Source: Prochlorococcus marinus XMU1405
Lineage (GTDB): Bacteria > Cyanobacteriota > Cyanobacteriia > PCC-6307 > Cyanobiaceae
Direction of reading: 5' to 3'
Assembly (NCBI RefSeq): GCF_017696275.1
Contig: NZ_JAAORF010000003.1
Span: forward strand, 1 to 64,000
Length of the DNA stretch: 64,000 nucleotides
A program made the translations under genes and the position numbers. The notes beneath the pieces are model-generated. The model ran no database searches. It worked only from the letters and a program-made list of their open reading frames with translations, and was not told the DNA's origin. This document shows positions 1 through 8,055 of this stretch, in pieces (the stretch's first letter is position 1; each line of letters starts with the position of its first letter).

Positions 1-298
1 AACTGGTAGACAAACCAATGTTGAAACCATACTCGAAAGTAACTGCTTCTGAAGTTGTATCACCATCGATAGCTCCGATAGAAGAGTCAACACTAAAAGA
101 AGCAGTTGTTGTTTCAGAGAAACCACCAGCTTCGAAATTGTTAAGTCTTGCTTCCAAACCATCTACACGGCTGTTAGTTACAGCAAGTTCTTCAGCTGGG
201 TTGAAGTCGTTAAAAGTAACTTCGTTTGCAGTAGCAGACAATGGCGCAAGAAGGCCTAAAGTCGCTGGTGCTACTAGCAGCTTTTTAAAAAGCTTCAT
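1..298 (-). CDS. Porin, 5' part only (runs off the window edge)
   Basis: The first 99 residues of an outer-membrane porin are visible; the rest lies beyond base 1. It begins MKLFKKLLVAPATLGLLAP, a signal peptide nearly the same as that of the porin at 12987. A segment VDGLEARLNNFEAGGFSETTT follows, also almost identical to that porin. The S-layer-homology stretch present between these two parts in the 12987 protein is missing here, so the mature start joins directly to the VDGLEAR coiled segment. Expected role is diffusion of small solutes across the outer membrane. The start ATG at 298 is set by the signal peptide match. Confidence 0.85.
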   Translation of the reverse strand, partial: MKLFKKLLVAPATLGLLAPLSATANEVTFNDFNPAEELAVTNSRVDGLEARLNNFEAGGFSETTTASFSVDSSIGAIDGDTTSEAVTFEYGFNIGLSTS

Positions 299-616
299 AA
301 ATTTCCTCACACGAAATTTAAAGTACACTTCACATTACTGTATAAATACATTTATGCACAAGTATAACTCGATACATTTTTGATATACCTCTCTCTTATT
401 CTGATAAAAAGGGAAATTTTTATAATGATATAAATCTAGAATCCTTGTAACAGCAATGCTTTTAAAAATATTCATCTCAATAAGAGAATTTTTTTAATTA
501 GAAATGTGCCACAAAAATTTGTGTCCGTAAATCAAAAAAAATTTATTAAAATGTTAAAAACAATTATAGAGCAGATTTAAAATCTCAAATCAAACACAAT
601 TCATTATTTTATAGTT
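299..616. other. Intergenic: divergent promoter region
   Basis: This AT-rich gap lies between the divergently transcribed porin and TPR-sulfotransferase genes. I see no ORF or strong hairpin. It should hold both promoters. Confidence 0.5.
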
Positions 617-2569
617 ATGAAAGGTTTTGGTTCAAATAAAAAATTTTTTAAAGATAAAAATAATCTTTTTGATAAAGATCGGTTAATTATTCATGCTTTA
701 GAACTGCATCAAAAAGGTAATACTGAAGAAGCAAAAAGTTGTTACCAGAAAATTTTAAAAAAAGGCATTGCCGATCCAAGAGTTTTTACAAACTTAGGAG
801 TGCTATTCCAAATGGAAAATGATTATGAAAAAGCAATAAAATTTTACAAAAAATCAATTATTTCCTTCCCTGAAAGTCACGAAGCATACTCAAATCTAAG
901 CCGAGTTTTGTTGGAAATAGGAAAATACGAATTAGCCGAAAAATATTTAATAAAAGTTATAACATTAAAACCTGATTTCTTAAAGGCTTACCAAAACCTT
1001 TTTAATGTTTATGTCAAAACTAATCAAAGAAAAAAAGCAGGCGATGTATTGCAAAAATGTTTAAAAATAGCTCCAAATGATCCATTAATAATTTCGAATT
1101 TAGGAAGATTTTTATTGGAAGAAAATAATTTAGATGAGGCTAAGAAATACATAAAAAAGGCTATCAGTTTAAAACCTGACTTTTGGATTCCTTACAATAA
1201 TTTAGCTACTTTAGAGGCTACCATTGGAAATCTGATGGAAGCAGAAAAAAATTTCCATAAAGTGATTGAAATCAATCCAAACTACTTAGAAGCTTATGTT
1301 AGTTTAGGAGAAATAAAAAATGACCTTTTTAAGATTAAAGAGGCAGAAGCATTATTCTTAAAATCATTAGAAATTAAAAAAGATTTTGTTAACGGTTATT
1401 GTTCACTTTTCAGATTTTATGAGAAAACAAATAATTTAATAAAGCTCAAGAAACAATTAAATATTCAAGACGGCAATCCAGTAATTAAGAATGAGTTGTT
1501 AATGTATAGATCTAGAGTTTTTTTTAGAGAGAAAAACTTCTCTAAAGCAAAAGAATTAATAGACAATGTTTCCTTGAATTGGGTAGGGAAAACTGATGTA
1601 AATACAAGATTAAATTTTTGGTCCTTTAAAGCATTCATAGAAGAAAAATCAGAAAACTTTAACGAAGCTTATGATTCCTTTATCAAAAGTCAGTTGAATA
1701 CAAAATATGAAAAATGCAATAAAACGGAATTTAGAAATTACATAATCAATTATGAAAAAAACCTTCATAACAAAAATTTCTTTTTAAAAAGAGACTCCTT
1801 TTTTAATAAAAAACATGAAGTTTATTTCTTAATAGGATTCCCAAGATCAGGTACTACTCTCCTAGATACAGTTTTACGTAGTCATCCTGATATAGATGTA
1901 ATTGAAGAAAAGCCTGTAATTTATTCTCTGGAGAAAATTATAAAAAATCAGTTTAAATATCAACTTGATGAAATCTACAAATTAAGTGAAAAAGAAGTTG
2001 AAAAATTGAGGACGTATTATTTAGAAAATATTTCAAAATTATCAGATAAAAAAAATGCCCGAATAATCATAGATAAATTTCCACTCCAAACAGTAAGTTT
2101 GCCTCTAATAAACTTTATTTTTCCAAAAGCAAAAATAATTTTTGTCCACCGCCATCCTTATGACACTGTTCTATCCTGTTTTCAACAGTCTTTTGAGCCT
2201 AATAATGCAATGGCAAATTTAAGGTCACTAAGAGAATCCTCAGAAATTTATGATCTTTCTATGAAAATGTGGGTCAAATATAAAGAAAAACTAAGCCTTG
2301 ATTATAAAATGTCTAGATACGAATCACTTATCAATAATTTTGAGGTTCATACAAAAAAAGTAATGAATTTCTTAGAAATTGAGTGGGATGCAAGCATAAA
2401 AAATTATAGAGCAACAGCATTAAGTAGAGAAAAAATTAATACACCTTCTTCCTCTCAGGTTGTTCAACCTATTTATAAATCATCAATAGCTAAGTGGGAG
2501 AACTATAAGACATATTTTTATGATTGCCATATTTTTCTTGAAAAATGGATCAAATACTTTAATTATTAG
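617..2569 (+). CDS. TPR-repeat sulfotransferase
   Basis: A 650-residue protein in two parts. Residues about 25-300 are tandem tetratricopeptide repeats, a protein-interaction scaffold. From about residue 397 comes a sulfotransferase domain. The sulfate-donor (PAPS) 5'-phosphate loop is FPRSGTTLL near 408, and the 3'-phosphate motif VHRHPYDTVLSC is near 508. Fusions of this type are common in marine picocyanobacteria and are thought to sulfate surface glycans or proteins; the acceptor cannot be read from sequence. No signal peptide is visible, so it is probably cytoplasmic. It stands alone between a divergent porin and a gene-poor stretch. Confidence 0.85.
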   Translation: MKGFGSNKKFFKDKNNLFDKDRLIIHALELHQKGNTEEAKSCYQKILKKGIADPRVFTNLGVLFQMENDYEKAIKFYKKSIISFPESHEAYSNLSRVLLEIGKYELAEKYLIKVITLKPDFLKAYQNLFNVYVKTNQRKKAGDVLQKCLKIAPNDPLIISNLGRFLLEENNLDEAKKYIKKAISLKPDFWIPYNNLATLEATIGNLMEAEKNFHKVIEINPNYLEAYVSLGEIKNDLFKIKEAEALFLKSLEIKKDFVNGYCSLFRFYEKTNNLIKLKKQLNIQDGNPVIKNELLMYRSRVFFREKNFSKAKELIDNVSLNWVGKTDVNTRLNFWSFKAFIEEKSENFNEAYDSFIKSQLNTKYEKCNKTEFRNYIINYEKNLHNKNFFLKRDSFFNKKHEVYFLIGFPRSGTTLLDTVLRSHPDIDVIEEKPVIYSLEKIIKNQFKYQLDEIYKLSEKEVEKLRTYYLENISKLSDKKNARIIIDKFPLQTVSLPLINFIFPKAKIIFVHRHPYDTVLSCFQQSFEPNNAMANLRSLRESSEIYDLSMKMWVKYKEKLSLDYKMSRYESLINNFEVHTKKVMNFLEIEWDASIKNYRATALSREKINTPSSSQVVQPIYKSSIAKWENYKTYFYDCHIFLEKWIKYFNY

Positions 2570-2658
2570 GAATTTAGTTTGTTCTAACAGAATTTAAATA
2601 TTTTTATTTCATGAAAGAATATCTAGAGTTTTAATATTTATGTGAAAAGATAGGAAAT

Positions 2659-2826
2659 TTAGCTTATTTTTTTCGAAATCTTGTAGGAGACTTGATTTGT
2701 TTTGTATTTTTTCTTTTTGGAATTTTCAAACGTATCAACATACCATCCAGAAGCAAGTCTTGTGTCTATCTCCTCGTAGCTTTCATTATGGTTTAATTTT
2801 TTTAAAGATTTCTTTTTATAGTCCAT
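2659..2826 (-). CDS. Small basic hypothetical protein (55 aa)
   Basis: An uninterrupted ATG-to-TAA frame encoding a lysine-rich protein with a central segment SYEEIDTRLASGWYVDTFEN. I do not recognise the family. No clear ribosome-binding site precedes it. The mixed, non-repetitive composition is more gene-like than random AT-rich frames, but support is modest. Confidence 0.4.
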   Translation of the reverse strand: MDYKKKSLKKLNHNESYEEIDTRLASGWYVDTFENSKKKKYKTNQVSYKISKKIS

Positions 2827-3049
2827 ACATTTTTTTTAACAATTGAAATATAGCATTTAAATATATTTTGGGCAGAAAAATATTTACGAAAAATTTTTGT
2901 GATGTTTTCACAAGTTAATTCTTTAAGTGTAAAAGATCTCTTTTTTTAAATCTGTAGAAAAAAGAAAAAAATACTTCTATTTCCCTCAACAAAAAAAATA
3001 ATTAGTTATATTTTTTAAAAAATTATAAACCTGAGGAGCACAAGGTCAA

Positions 3050-3154
3050 ATGACTCAAATAAATCTCATTGTGAATTCATTACCAAGAGATCTACTGGAA
3101 TTTGTTTTTTTTCTAGCTGTTGGATTCACTGCTGGCACGATCGGATTAATATAA
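3050..3154 (+). CDS. Tiny single-helix membrane peptide (34 aa)
   Basis: An ATG frame preceded by a purine-rich GAGGAG site encodes 34 residues ending in one hydrophobic helix (FVFFLAVGFTAGTIGLI). Size and layout resemble small thylakoid or membrane peptides of cyanobacteria, but it does not match a named photosystem or b6f subunit that I know. It ends about 170 bases before the tRNA-Pro 5' half. Confidence 0.45.
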   Translation: MTQINLIVNSLPRDLLEFVFFLAVGFTAGTIGLI

Positions 3155-3323
3155 TTAGCAATCTCAAAATCATCTTATTGATAAAAATTAATGCACTTGA
3201 AAAAGTGAGAATTAGTGGGAATTATGGGAGTGTTAGTAATTTTTTCCTTAAAAATCGATTTTTATCAATATTTTTAAAATTTGGTCTTTAACAGATGCAT
3301 GTTATGGACTAAGATCTTATCAG

Positions 3324-3365
3324 CGGGGCGTGGCGCAGCTTGGTAGCGCGGGTGCTTTGGGAGCA
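3324..3365 (+). repeat. tRNA-Pro(UGG) 5' half, truncated after the anticodon stem-loop (attachment half-site)
   Basis: Bases 3324-3365 are identical to the first 42 bases of the intact tRNA-Pro at 31032: acceptor strand, whole D arm and anticodon stem-loop GTGCTTTGGGAGCA. After this the sequence diverges completely, so the T arm and 3' acceptor strand are lost. A possible promoter (TTAACA, then TAAGAT) lies upstream. It marks the left boundary of the island; the shared anticodon stem-loop is the likely crossover core. Confidence 0.9.
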
Positions 3366-3424
3366 TCCACCCTCAGAACATAAAGTATTGCAGTAACTAG
3401 GATAAGCGTTTTCATAATTCACCC

Positions 3425-3446
3425 TTGTACGCATATGTACGCAAAT
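3425..3446 (+). repeat. Left-end iterons, TGTACGCA type
   Basis: Two direct copies, TTGTACGCA and ATGTACGCAAA, 10 bases apart, about 60 bases inside the tRNA 5' half. The same octamer recurs beside the second integrase at 30824-30864. They are probably arm-type recombinase-binding sites. The second copy overlaps the start codon of the ligase-like gene. Confidence 0.75.
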
Positions 3447-4157
3447 TTATCCAAAACAATCAAAGAATTTGATGTTTCCTACCGCAAAGGTAGAGCCAAA
3501 ATATCAGATCAAGAGTTTGACTCATTAGTAAGGAATTTAAAAAGGATTGATCCTAACAATTCCTACTTTCACCAAAACAAAGTACTGCCTTCAATGGGCA
3601 ATGGTAACTATGAGGAGTTCTTAGAAACTCTTCTTCCAGTCACAAGATTGATCCTTACACCAAAGATTGATGGATGTGCTGTTGGTCTTATGTACTCCAA
3701 AGGAAAGCTTATTAAAGGAATTACTCGAAAAGGTAAGGACAAAACAGAAGCATTAAAAACAATAGAAAATATTCCTCATAAATTGCCTATTAATATATAC
3801 ATCCAAATTAGAGGTGAACTATATGGTCATGGTTTAATACCAACCAAGTCTCAAGCTTTAGCGGGTGGTCATCTTAGAAAGAAAATTCCTACAGGAGAAG
3901 GATTATCTTTTTGTAGTTTTGAAATCCTAAATTCAGAACTAAACAAACATACGCAACTAATACAACTTAAGAAACTAGGTTTTGAAGTTCCAGAACATAT
4001 ATTTACTAATTATTTAAGTGAAGTAGATATATATAGAAAGCTTTGGTTAGAAGGAAAGCTATTTTCTTCATATCCAATGGATGGATTTGTATTAACTGTA
4101 AATAGTAGAAAATTGCAGAAACAGCTTTATCAATATCAATATGCAATCAAATGTTGA
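3435..4157 (+). CDS. Minimal NAD-type DNA ligase adenylation protein
   Basis: This 240-residue protein resembles the N-terminal half of bacterial NAD-dependent DNA ligase. Domain Ia is recognisable (SYRKGRAKISDQEFDSLV). The nucleotidyltransferase motif TPKIDG near residue 76 holds the lysine that would be adenylated. IRGELYG and YPMDGFVLTVN follow, matching later conserved motifs. The OB fold, zinc finger, helix-hairpin-helix and BRCT domains of a normal ligase of about 670 residues are absent. It may be a stand-alone adenylating protein that seals element DNA with a partner, or a truncated remnant; the frame is intact and well conserved. The start ATG sits inside a left-end iteron. No other ligase gene is visible in the window. 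Confidence 0.75.
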   Translation: MYANLSKTIKEFDVSYRKGRAKISDQEFDSLVRNLKRIDPNNSYFHQNKVLPSMGNGNYEEFLETLLPVTRLILTPKIDGCAVGLMYSKGKLIKGITRKGKDKTEALKTIENIPHKLPINIYIQIRGELYGHGLIPTKSQALAGGHLRKKIPTGEGLSFCSFEILNSELNKHTQLIQLKKLGFEVPEHIFTNYLSEVDIYRKLWLEGKLFSSYPMDGFVLTVNSRKLQKQLYQYQYAIKC

Positions 4158-4351
4158 TAGGTGTTGTCATAACAAAACCTCACACATGCCGATATATCTC
4201 TATTTAAGGGGTTGTCACTAGATCTAACTCTTCCTAACATGCCTACAACACTCAGTTGAGAACAGGCTTCATCCTAATCACTAACACCGAGAGTTTATAC
4301 CTTATCTTTATACGTTATGAAATTCCACACACTTTCTAAAGGAGACACTCT

Positions 4352-4585
4352 ATGTTTACTAAAAAATGGCTCACAGCAGCTGAGACCGCCAACATTCTTG
4401 CTTTCTCAGAAGCAACACTAAGAAGACTTAGACAAGGAAAAGTCTTTAAAGCGGGAGTACATTACAGAAGGAAATTTGCGGGAAATCATAATAGTCCAAT
4501 TCTTTATGACATAGAACTATGTGAAGCTGCCCTAAAGGAGAGAGATGCTAGGGATGCAAGAGAACTAGAACTAGCGAGGGGCTAA
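4352..4585 (+). CDS. Small helix-turn-helix protein, excisionase-like
   Basis: A 77-residue protein with a winged-helix signature near the N terminus (WLTAAETANILAFSEATLRRLRQ), as in excisionase/AlpA-type DNA-binding proteins, and a charged C-terminal tail. An AAAGGAG site precedes the ATG. It is the first gene of a compact group with the next three ORFs and the VapE helicase. It probably directs excision or regulates this module; the specific role is inferred. Confidence 0.6.
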   Translation: MFTKKWLTAAETANILAFSEATLRRLRQGKVFKAGVHYRRKFAGNHNSPILYDIELCEAALKERDARDARELELARG

Positions 4586-4587
4586 TA

Positions 4588-4767
4588 ATGACAAACAAAA
4601 AAAATGACTCTCACGCCAATGAGAGCCAAAAAGATTTTGCTGCTTTCAATTTAACATTTAATCAAAGTCAATTTTCAAAGCACTTAATATTAAGTTGGTG
4701 CAAAGAGTTAGAGGGCGTAACTGAAGACAAATTCAAAAAGATCCAAGGTTGGAGATGGTGGCAATAA
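4588..4767 (+). CDS. Small element-encoded hypothetical protein (59 aa)
   Basis: It starts two bases after the preceding stop codon and its own stop overlaps the next start as TAATG, so it is part of the same transcription unit. The sequence is polar with a tryptophan-rich C terminus (KIQGWRWWQ). I do not recognise the family. Confidence 0.55.
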   Translation: MTNKKNDSHANESQKDFAAFNLTFNQSQFSKHLILSWCKELEGVTEDKFKKIQGWRWWQ

Positions 4768-5171
4768 TGGAAAAAATGACTATGGAGGAAAAATACAGAG
4801 ATTGGCAGAGAAGGTATCGTGCAACCTTTCGTTATGATGATCAATTCTGTAATTGGCTTAAGTTGGGTTTTGTTAAACCAATAACACCAAAGTATTTAAA
4901 AGAATACCAAATACAACTTGCTCTAGTTATAGAAATGAAAGAAGTCAAAACTCCTTGGAGTGGTGAACCAGAAGACCATAGATACCATGGTAATGGTGGC
5001 AAGTATCATTATATTTTCCAAGAAGAGCGAGAGAAAATTTACGCTAAAGCAAGAGAAGAAACTAGACGTAGATATAGCAAAGTAACTCAAGGACATACAC
5101 CCGCGAAGAGAAAGCCTTATAGATCAATTACAAATAATCCACCTAGAAGGAAGACTATCTATCGTGACTAA
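4767..5171 (+). CDS. Element-encoded hypothetical protein (134 aa)
   Basis: I prefer the start at 4767 because it overlaps the preceding stop as TAATG; an earlier in-frame ATG at 4749 would overlap more. The protein is strongly charged, rich in Lys/Arg/Tyr, with a basic proline-containing tail that suggests nucleic-acid contact. It overlaps the VapE-like gene by 8 bases. Function unknown; probably an accessory replication factor. Confidence 0.6.
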   Translation: MEKMTMEEKYRDWQRRYRATFRYDDQFCNWLKLGFVKPITPKYLKEYQIQLALVIEMKEVKTPWSGEPEDHRYHGNGGKYHYIFQEEREKIYAKAREETRRRYSKVTQGHTPAKRKPYRSITNNPPRRKTIYRD

Positions 5172-6456
5172 ATTAACCAAAGATCAACCCTTATCAATAT
5201 CGGTTGGTTTTTTAAAAGATTTTCCAGAAGGCTTCCAAGGTAATCAACATCAAAAAATTAAATCTGGTGAATTATCAAGATTATTAGTTTCCCATTATGG
5301 AAAAAGATTAGCTTTTAATCTTCTTTCTTTAGAACCAGAAATTGATAATCATTTTATTGATCTTGAATACTGTCAGTTGTTCTATAACTACCTATCAATA
5401 ATGGGTTATGAAATAGGGAAAGAAGCTGCATTTGATGCACTACTTACAGCTGCAAGAGATGGTCAATATCACCCGATTTGTAGATATTTAGAAAATATAG
5501 TTTCTAATCCATCTATCAAACCTATTAACTTGGATACTGTTGCAAGTGACTATCTTGGAACAAATTCTGAATTGTACAATCAGATCCTAAAAACTACTCT
5601 TCTAGCAGCTGTAGGAAGAGTTAAAGATAGAGGAATAAAGTTTGATAATTGTTGTGTTTTGGTTGGTCGACAAGGAACAGGAAAATCTACTTTTTGGAGA
5701 TATTTAGCTTCTGATCCTTGGTTTTGTGATACATGGCAACCTAGAGAACAAGATCTATTTATGGCAATTCAATCAACTTGGATATTTGAAATTGCAGAAT
5801 TAGATAGGCTTAATCCTCATGGTGATAAAGCTGCCAAGCTTAAAGCTTTGCTTTCTTCTTCTGTAGATAAATTTCGGCGACCCTATGGGAAGGCAGTTGG
5901 TATATTTCCAAGACCTTCAATATTAGTTTCATCATGTAATAGAAAAGATTTTTTAAACGATCCGACAGGCAATAGAAGATATTGGGTGATTGATTTAGGA
6001 GAAAAACAAATTAACAATAATAAGGTTCTTAGAGATAGAGACAGTATTTGGAAAGCTGCTGCTTTGGCATATAAAAGTGGCATGGTTCTAGACCTTCCAC
6101 AAGAATATGCGACTCAAAGTTTCTCTATTAATAATGAATACGAAGCAGAAGATCCATTCCTCGCGAGAATAGAAGAATGGGTAACAAAGCCACACAATAA
6201 ATTTAGATTTACCACCGAGCAAGCTTTGGTGAATAGTGGTTGTAGAAGTGCAGAGAATGTTACACCAAATGACTTGAAGTTATGTGCAGACTGCTTAAGA
6301 AAACTTGGTTTTGATAAAGGAAATCAATCTAGATATAAAGACCCTATTACAAATAAAAGTGTTAGAGCTAGGTATTGGAGTCACCCAGAATGGACAGAAC
6401 AGCAGAAGACCCAATCACCAAGAAAATCTAATTTTGAACCTAGAGCATTAATTTGA
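5164..6456 (+). CDS. VapE-type superfamily 3 helicase (element replication)
   Basis: A 430-residue P-loop ATPase of the virulence-associated protein E family, found in plasmids, satellites and integrative elements. It has a Walker A motif GRQGTGKS near residue 168, a Walker B-like segment WIFEIAELD near 208, and the sensor/arginine region SSCNRKDFLNDPTGNRRYW. The first ~120 residues could hold a degenerate primase-like or DNA-binding part, but no zinc finger is visible. It overlaps the upstream gene and closes the left-end module. This supports autonomous copying of the element before reintegration. Confidence 0.8.
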   Translation: MTKLTKDQPLSISVGFLKDFPEGFQGNQHQKIKSGELSRLLVSHYGKRLAFNLLSLEPEIDNHFIDLEYCQLFYNYLSIMGYEIGKEAAFDALLTAARDGQYHPICRYLENIVSNPSIKPINLDTVASDYLGTNSELYNQILKTTLLAAVGRVKDRGIKFDNCCVLVGRQGTGKSTFWRYLASDPWFCDTWQPREQDLFMAIQSTWIFEIAELDRLNPHGDKAAKLKALLSSSVDKFRRPYGKAVGIFPRPSILVSSCNRKDFLNDPTGNRRYWVIDLGEKQINNNKVLRDRDSIWKAAALAYKSGMVLDLPQEYATQSFSINNEYEAEDPFLARIEEWVTKPHNKFRFTTEQALVNSGCRSAENVTPNDLKLCADCLRKLGFDKGNQSRYKDPITNKSVRARYWSHPEWTEQQKTQSPRKSNFEPRALI

Positions 6457-7002
6457 CTCAAGTGACTCAATGCACCAAAAAGTCATGAGTCAGCGCAAAT
6501 CTATGTTGGTGCAATAGGTTAAAAGGTTTTGTCTCATGTCTCATTGGAAATCTACAAAAAATCTATTTTTATATAAATATCTAATAATTAGATGCAGCAA
6601 GTTTTCACAACCCCGCTGTGACATGAGACAGCTTTTTTATTACGAAATAGACATAAAAAAATAAGCTAATTTAAGCAAAAACAAGCCAAATTAAGAAAAT
6701 TTAAGAGATTTATAGCGATTTAGAAGAGATTATGAAAAAACCTATTTGTCTCAATGGATCTAAGGTAAAATCCTAACACCTTTTTTAACTAAAATATATT
6801 AGTTGCATTTTTTTATGGATTACTATCACCAAATAGAAATCGAGTGGAAGAACGTATTGATCAATTACCAAAATGGGTCCTTTCCAGAGTAAATGAGTGG
6901 GTGATTTCGTGCCCCAAATTCCTCCTAGGTAAAAGGCTGCATAGTTAGACACACTTTTACAAATACTTGATCAGGTAAATGGACTAGAATAATTGCATAG
7001 CA
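6457..7002. other. Non-coding region after the helicase: possible element origin
   Basis: There is no convincing ORF in about 545 bases. Short repeats of the GACTCA/GTCTCA type occur at 6457-6500, 6530-6545, 6617-6627 and 6748-6755, including the partly self-complementary GTCTCATGTCTCAT and GACATGAGAC. A frame without a start codon (about 6815-6945, reading RNRVEERIDQLPKWVLSRVN) looks like a gene remnant. The position beside a replicative helicase makes an origin plausible, but this is inference. Confidence 0.35.
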
Positions 7003-7278
7003 GTGAATCTCACCAAATGTAAATTTTGTAAGATGAAACCAAAATCATTTCAGATCGAAGCTTACACTATCTCAGAAACTTCAAGAATACTAGGTTATAA
7101 AAGCACCAAAACACTCTACAGATTGCTTAATAGAGATGTCTTAGAGGATTATATTTATTTAGAACAATCAGGAAGAGTTTATCTAATGCTGGAGCCACCA
7201 AATCTTCCAACTTTAGCCGAAAAAATTAGAGCAAATATCCAATATAGAAAAAATAATATTATCAAAAGGTTCATTTAG
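7003..7278 (+). CDS. Second small helix-turn-helix protein, excisionase-like
   Basis: Up to 91 residues from a GTG start; an ATG at 7033 would give 81. The core (YTISETSRILGYKSTKTLYRLLNRD) reads as a MerR/excisionase-like helix-turn-helix followed by a wing (YIYLEQSGRVYLML). A TAGAAT box lies about 20 bases upstream. It stands alone between the helicase module and the arsenic genes. It may be a second directionality factor or the element's repressor. Confidence 0.5.
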   Translation: MNLTKCKFCKMKPKSFQIEAYTISETSRILGYKSTKTLYRLLNRDVLEDYIYLEQSGRVYLMLEPPNLPTLAEKIRANIQYRKNNIIKRFI

Positions 7279-7391
7279 AAAGGTTTTATTTTTTTTAATA
7301 AACATCCTTAAACTAAATTTTTTAAAAAGATTTTTTCTTTAACTTTACTTAACCATAGGTGAATATTATTTACTGAATAACAACTGAGGGA

Positions 7392-7598
7392 ATGTTTAAA
7401 TACAAGGAATTCATTGCTCAAATCAAATATAAAGAAGTAATATCTTCCCCTGTATATTTTATTCCTGTTTTGCTTCTATCCATAATGATTATTATTGAAG
7501 GTTTTCACATCTTTAACCACAAACAAAACTGCAAAACTAAAGCTGAGTGGATGGAACAATCAGGAATGACTTATGACAGGGAATCAGAAGTTAATTAA
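7392..7598 (+). CDS. Single-pass membrane protein (68 aa), unknown
   Basis: One hydrophobic helix (residues about 21-41, PVYFIPVLLLSIMIIIEGF) is followed by a polar cytoplasmic or lumenal tail. A TGAGGGA ribosome-binding site lies just before the ATG. I do not recognise the family. It converges with arsR. Confidence 0.6.
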   Translation: MFKYKEFIAQIKYKEVISSPVYFIPVLLLSIMIIIEGFHIFNHKQNCKTKAEWMEQSGMTYDRESEVN

Positions 7599-7616
7599 TA
7601 AAATCTAAAATATAAT

Positions 7617-7937
7617 TTATTCGCAGCAACGTTTTCTATTTGAGGAATAATCTGTCAAAGAAGTTATCCATTCCTTGATTAAAAAGAGAGACTCTTTATT
7701 TAGGCTGTAATACACCCATCTACCTTCTTGCCTGTCTACGATAAGACCAGCTTCCTTCAAAATTTTTATGTGATATGAAATTCTGGATTGAGATAACTTA
7801 GTTAATTTCATAATATCGCAAACACAAACTTCTCCATCCATCATTAAGTCTATTATTTCTAGCCTAAAAGGATCAGAAAATGAAACCATCAACTTAGATA
7901 TATCTTCTTTTTTTACTTTGCTAATATCTTTTAACAA
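7617..7937 (-). CDS. arsR: ArsR/SmtB-family arsenic-responsive repressor
   Basis: A 106-residue winged-helix repressor. The metal-binding motif EVCVCD (residues about 36-41, on the recognition-proximal helix) matches the ELCVCD motif of ArsR proteins that bind As(III) through paired cysteines. A further Cys pair is at the C terminus (KRCCE). DNA-binding helices follow (LTKLSQSRISYHIKILKEAGLI). It is divergent from the GAPDH/arsJ operon, and a perfect operator palindrome lies in the shared promoter region. It is expected to repress that operon, and probably itself, until arsenic is present. Confidence 0.9.
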   Translation of the reverse strand: MLKDISKVKKEDISKLMVSFSDPFRLEIIDLMMDGEVCVCDIMKLTKLSQSRISYHIKILKEAGLIVDRQEGRWVYYSLNKESLFLIKEWITSLTDYSSNRKRCCE

Positions 7938-8002
7938 TTTTAAAGTAATTAATTTTTCCTAAATATAGCTTAAATAAAAAAGATTTCATTAATAAAAATA
8001 TC

Positions 8003-8032
8003 TTGATACATCAAAATATTTTGATGTATAAT
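8003..8032 (+). promoter_or_regulatory. ArsR operator inside the gap-arsJ promoter
   Basis: A 24-bp perfect palindrome (8006-8029; half-site ATACATCAAAAT, mirrored to ATTTTGATGTAT) contains the ArsR/SmtB core ATCAA-N6-TTGAT. It lies between a -35-like TTGATA (8003-8008) and a -10 TATAAT (8027-8032) spaced 18 bp, so bound ArsR would block RNA polymerase. Confidence 0.85.
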
Positions 8033-8055
8033 TTATATAGAAAATTTCAACAGTG

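Noticed and set aside
18-383. 121-residue plus-strand frame at the left edge
   Set aside because: It is the reverse shadow of the porin coding sequence at 1-298, which has a clear signal peptide and a paralogue.
3324-3396. A second functional tRNA at the left boundary
   Set aside because: Identity to tRNA-Pro stops after the anticodon stem-loop; there is no T arm or matching acceptor strand.
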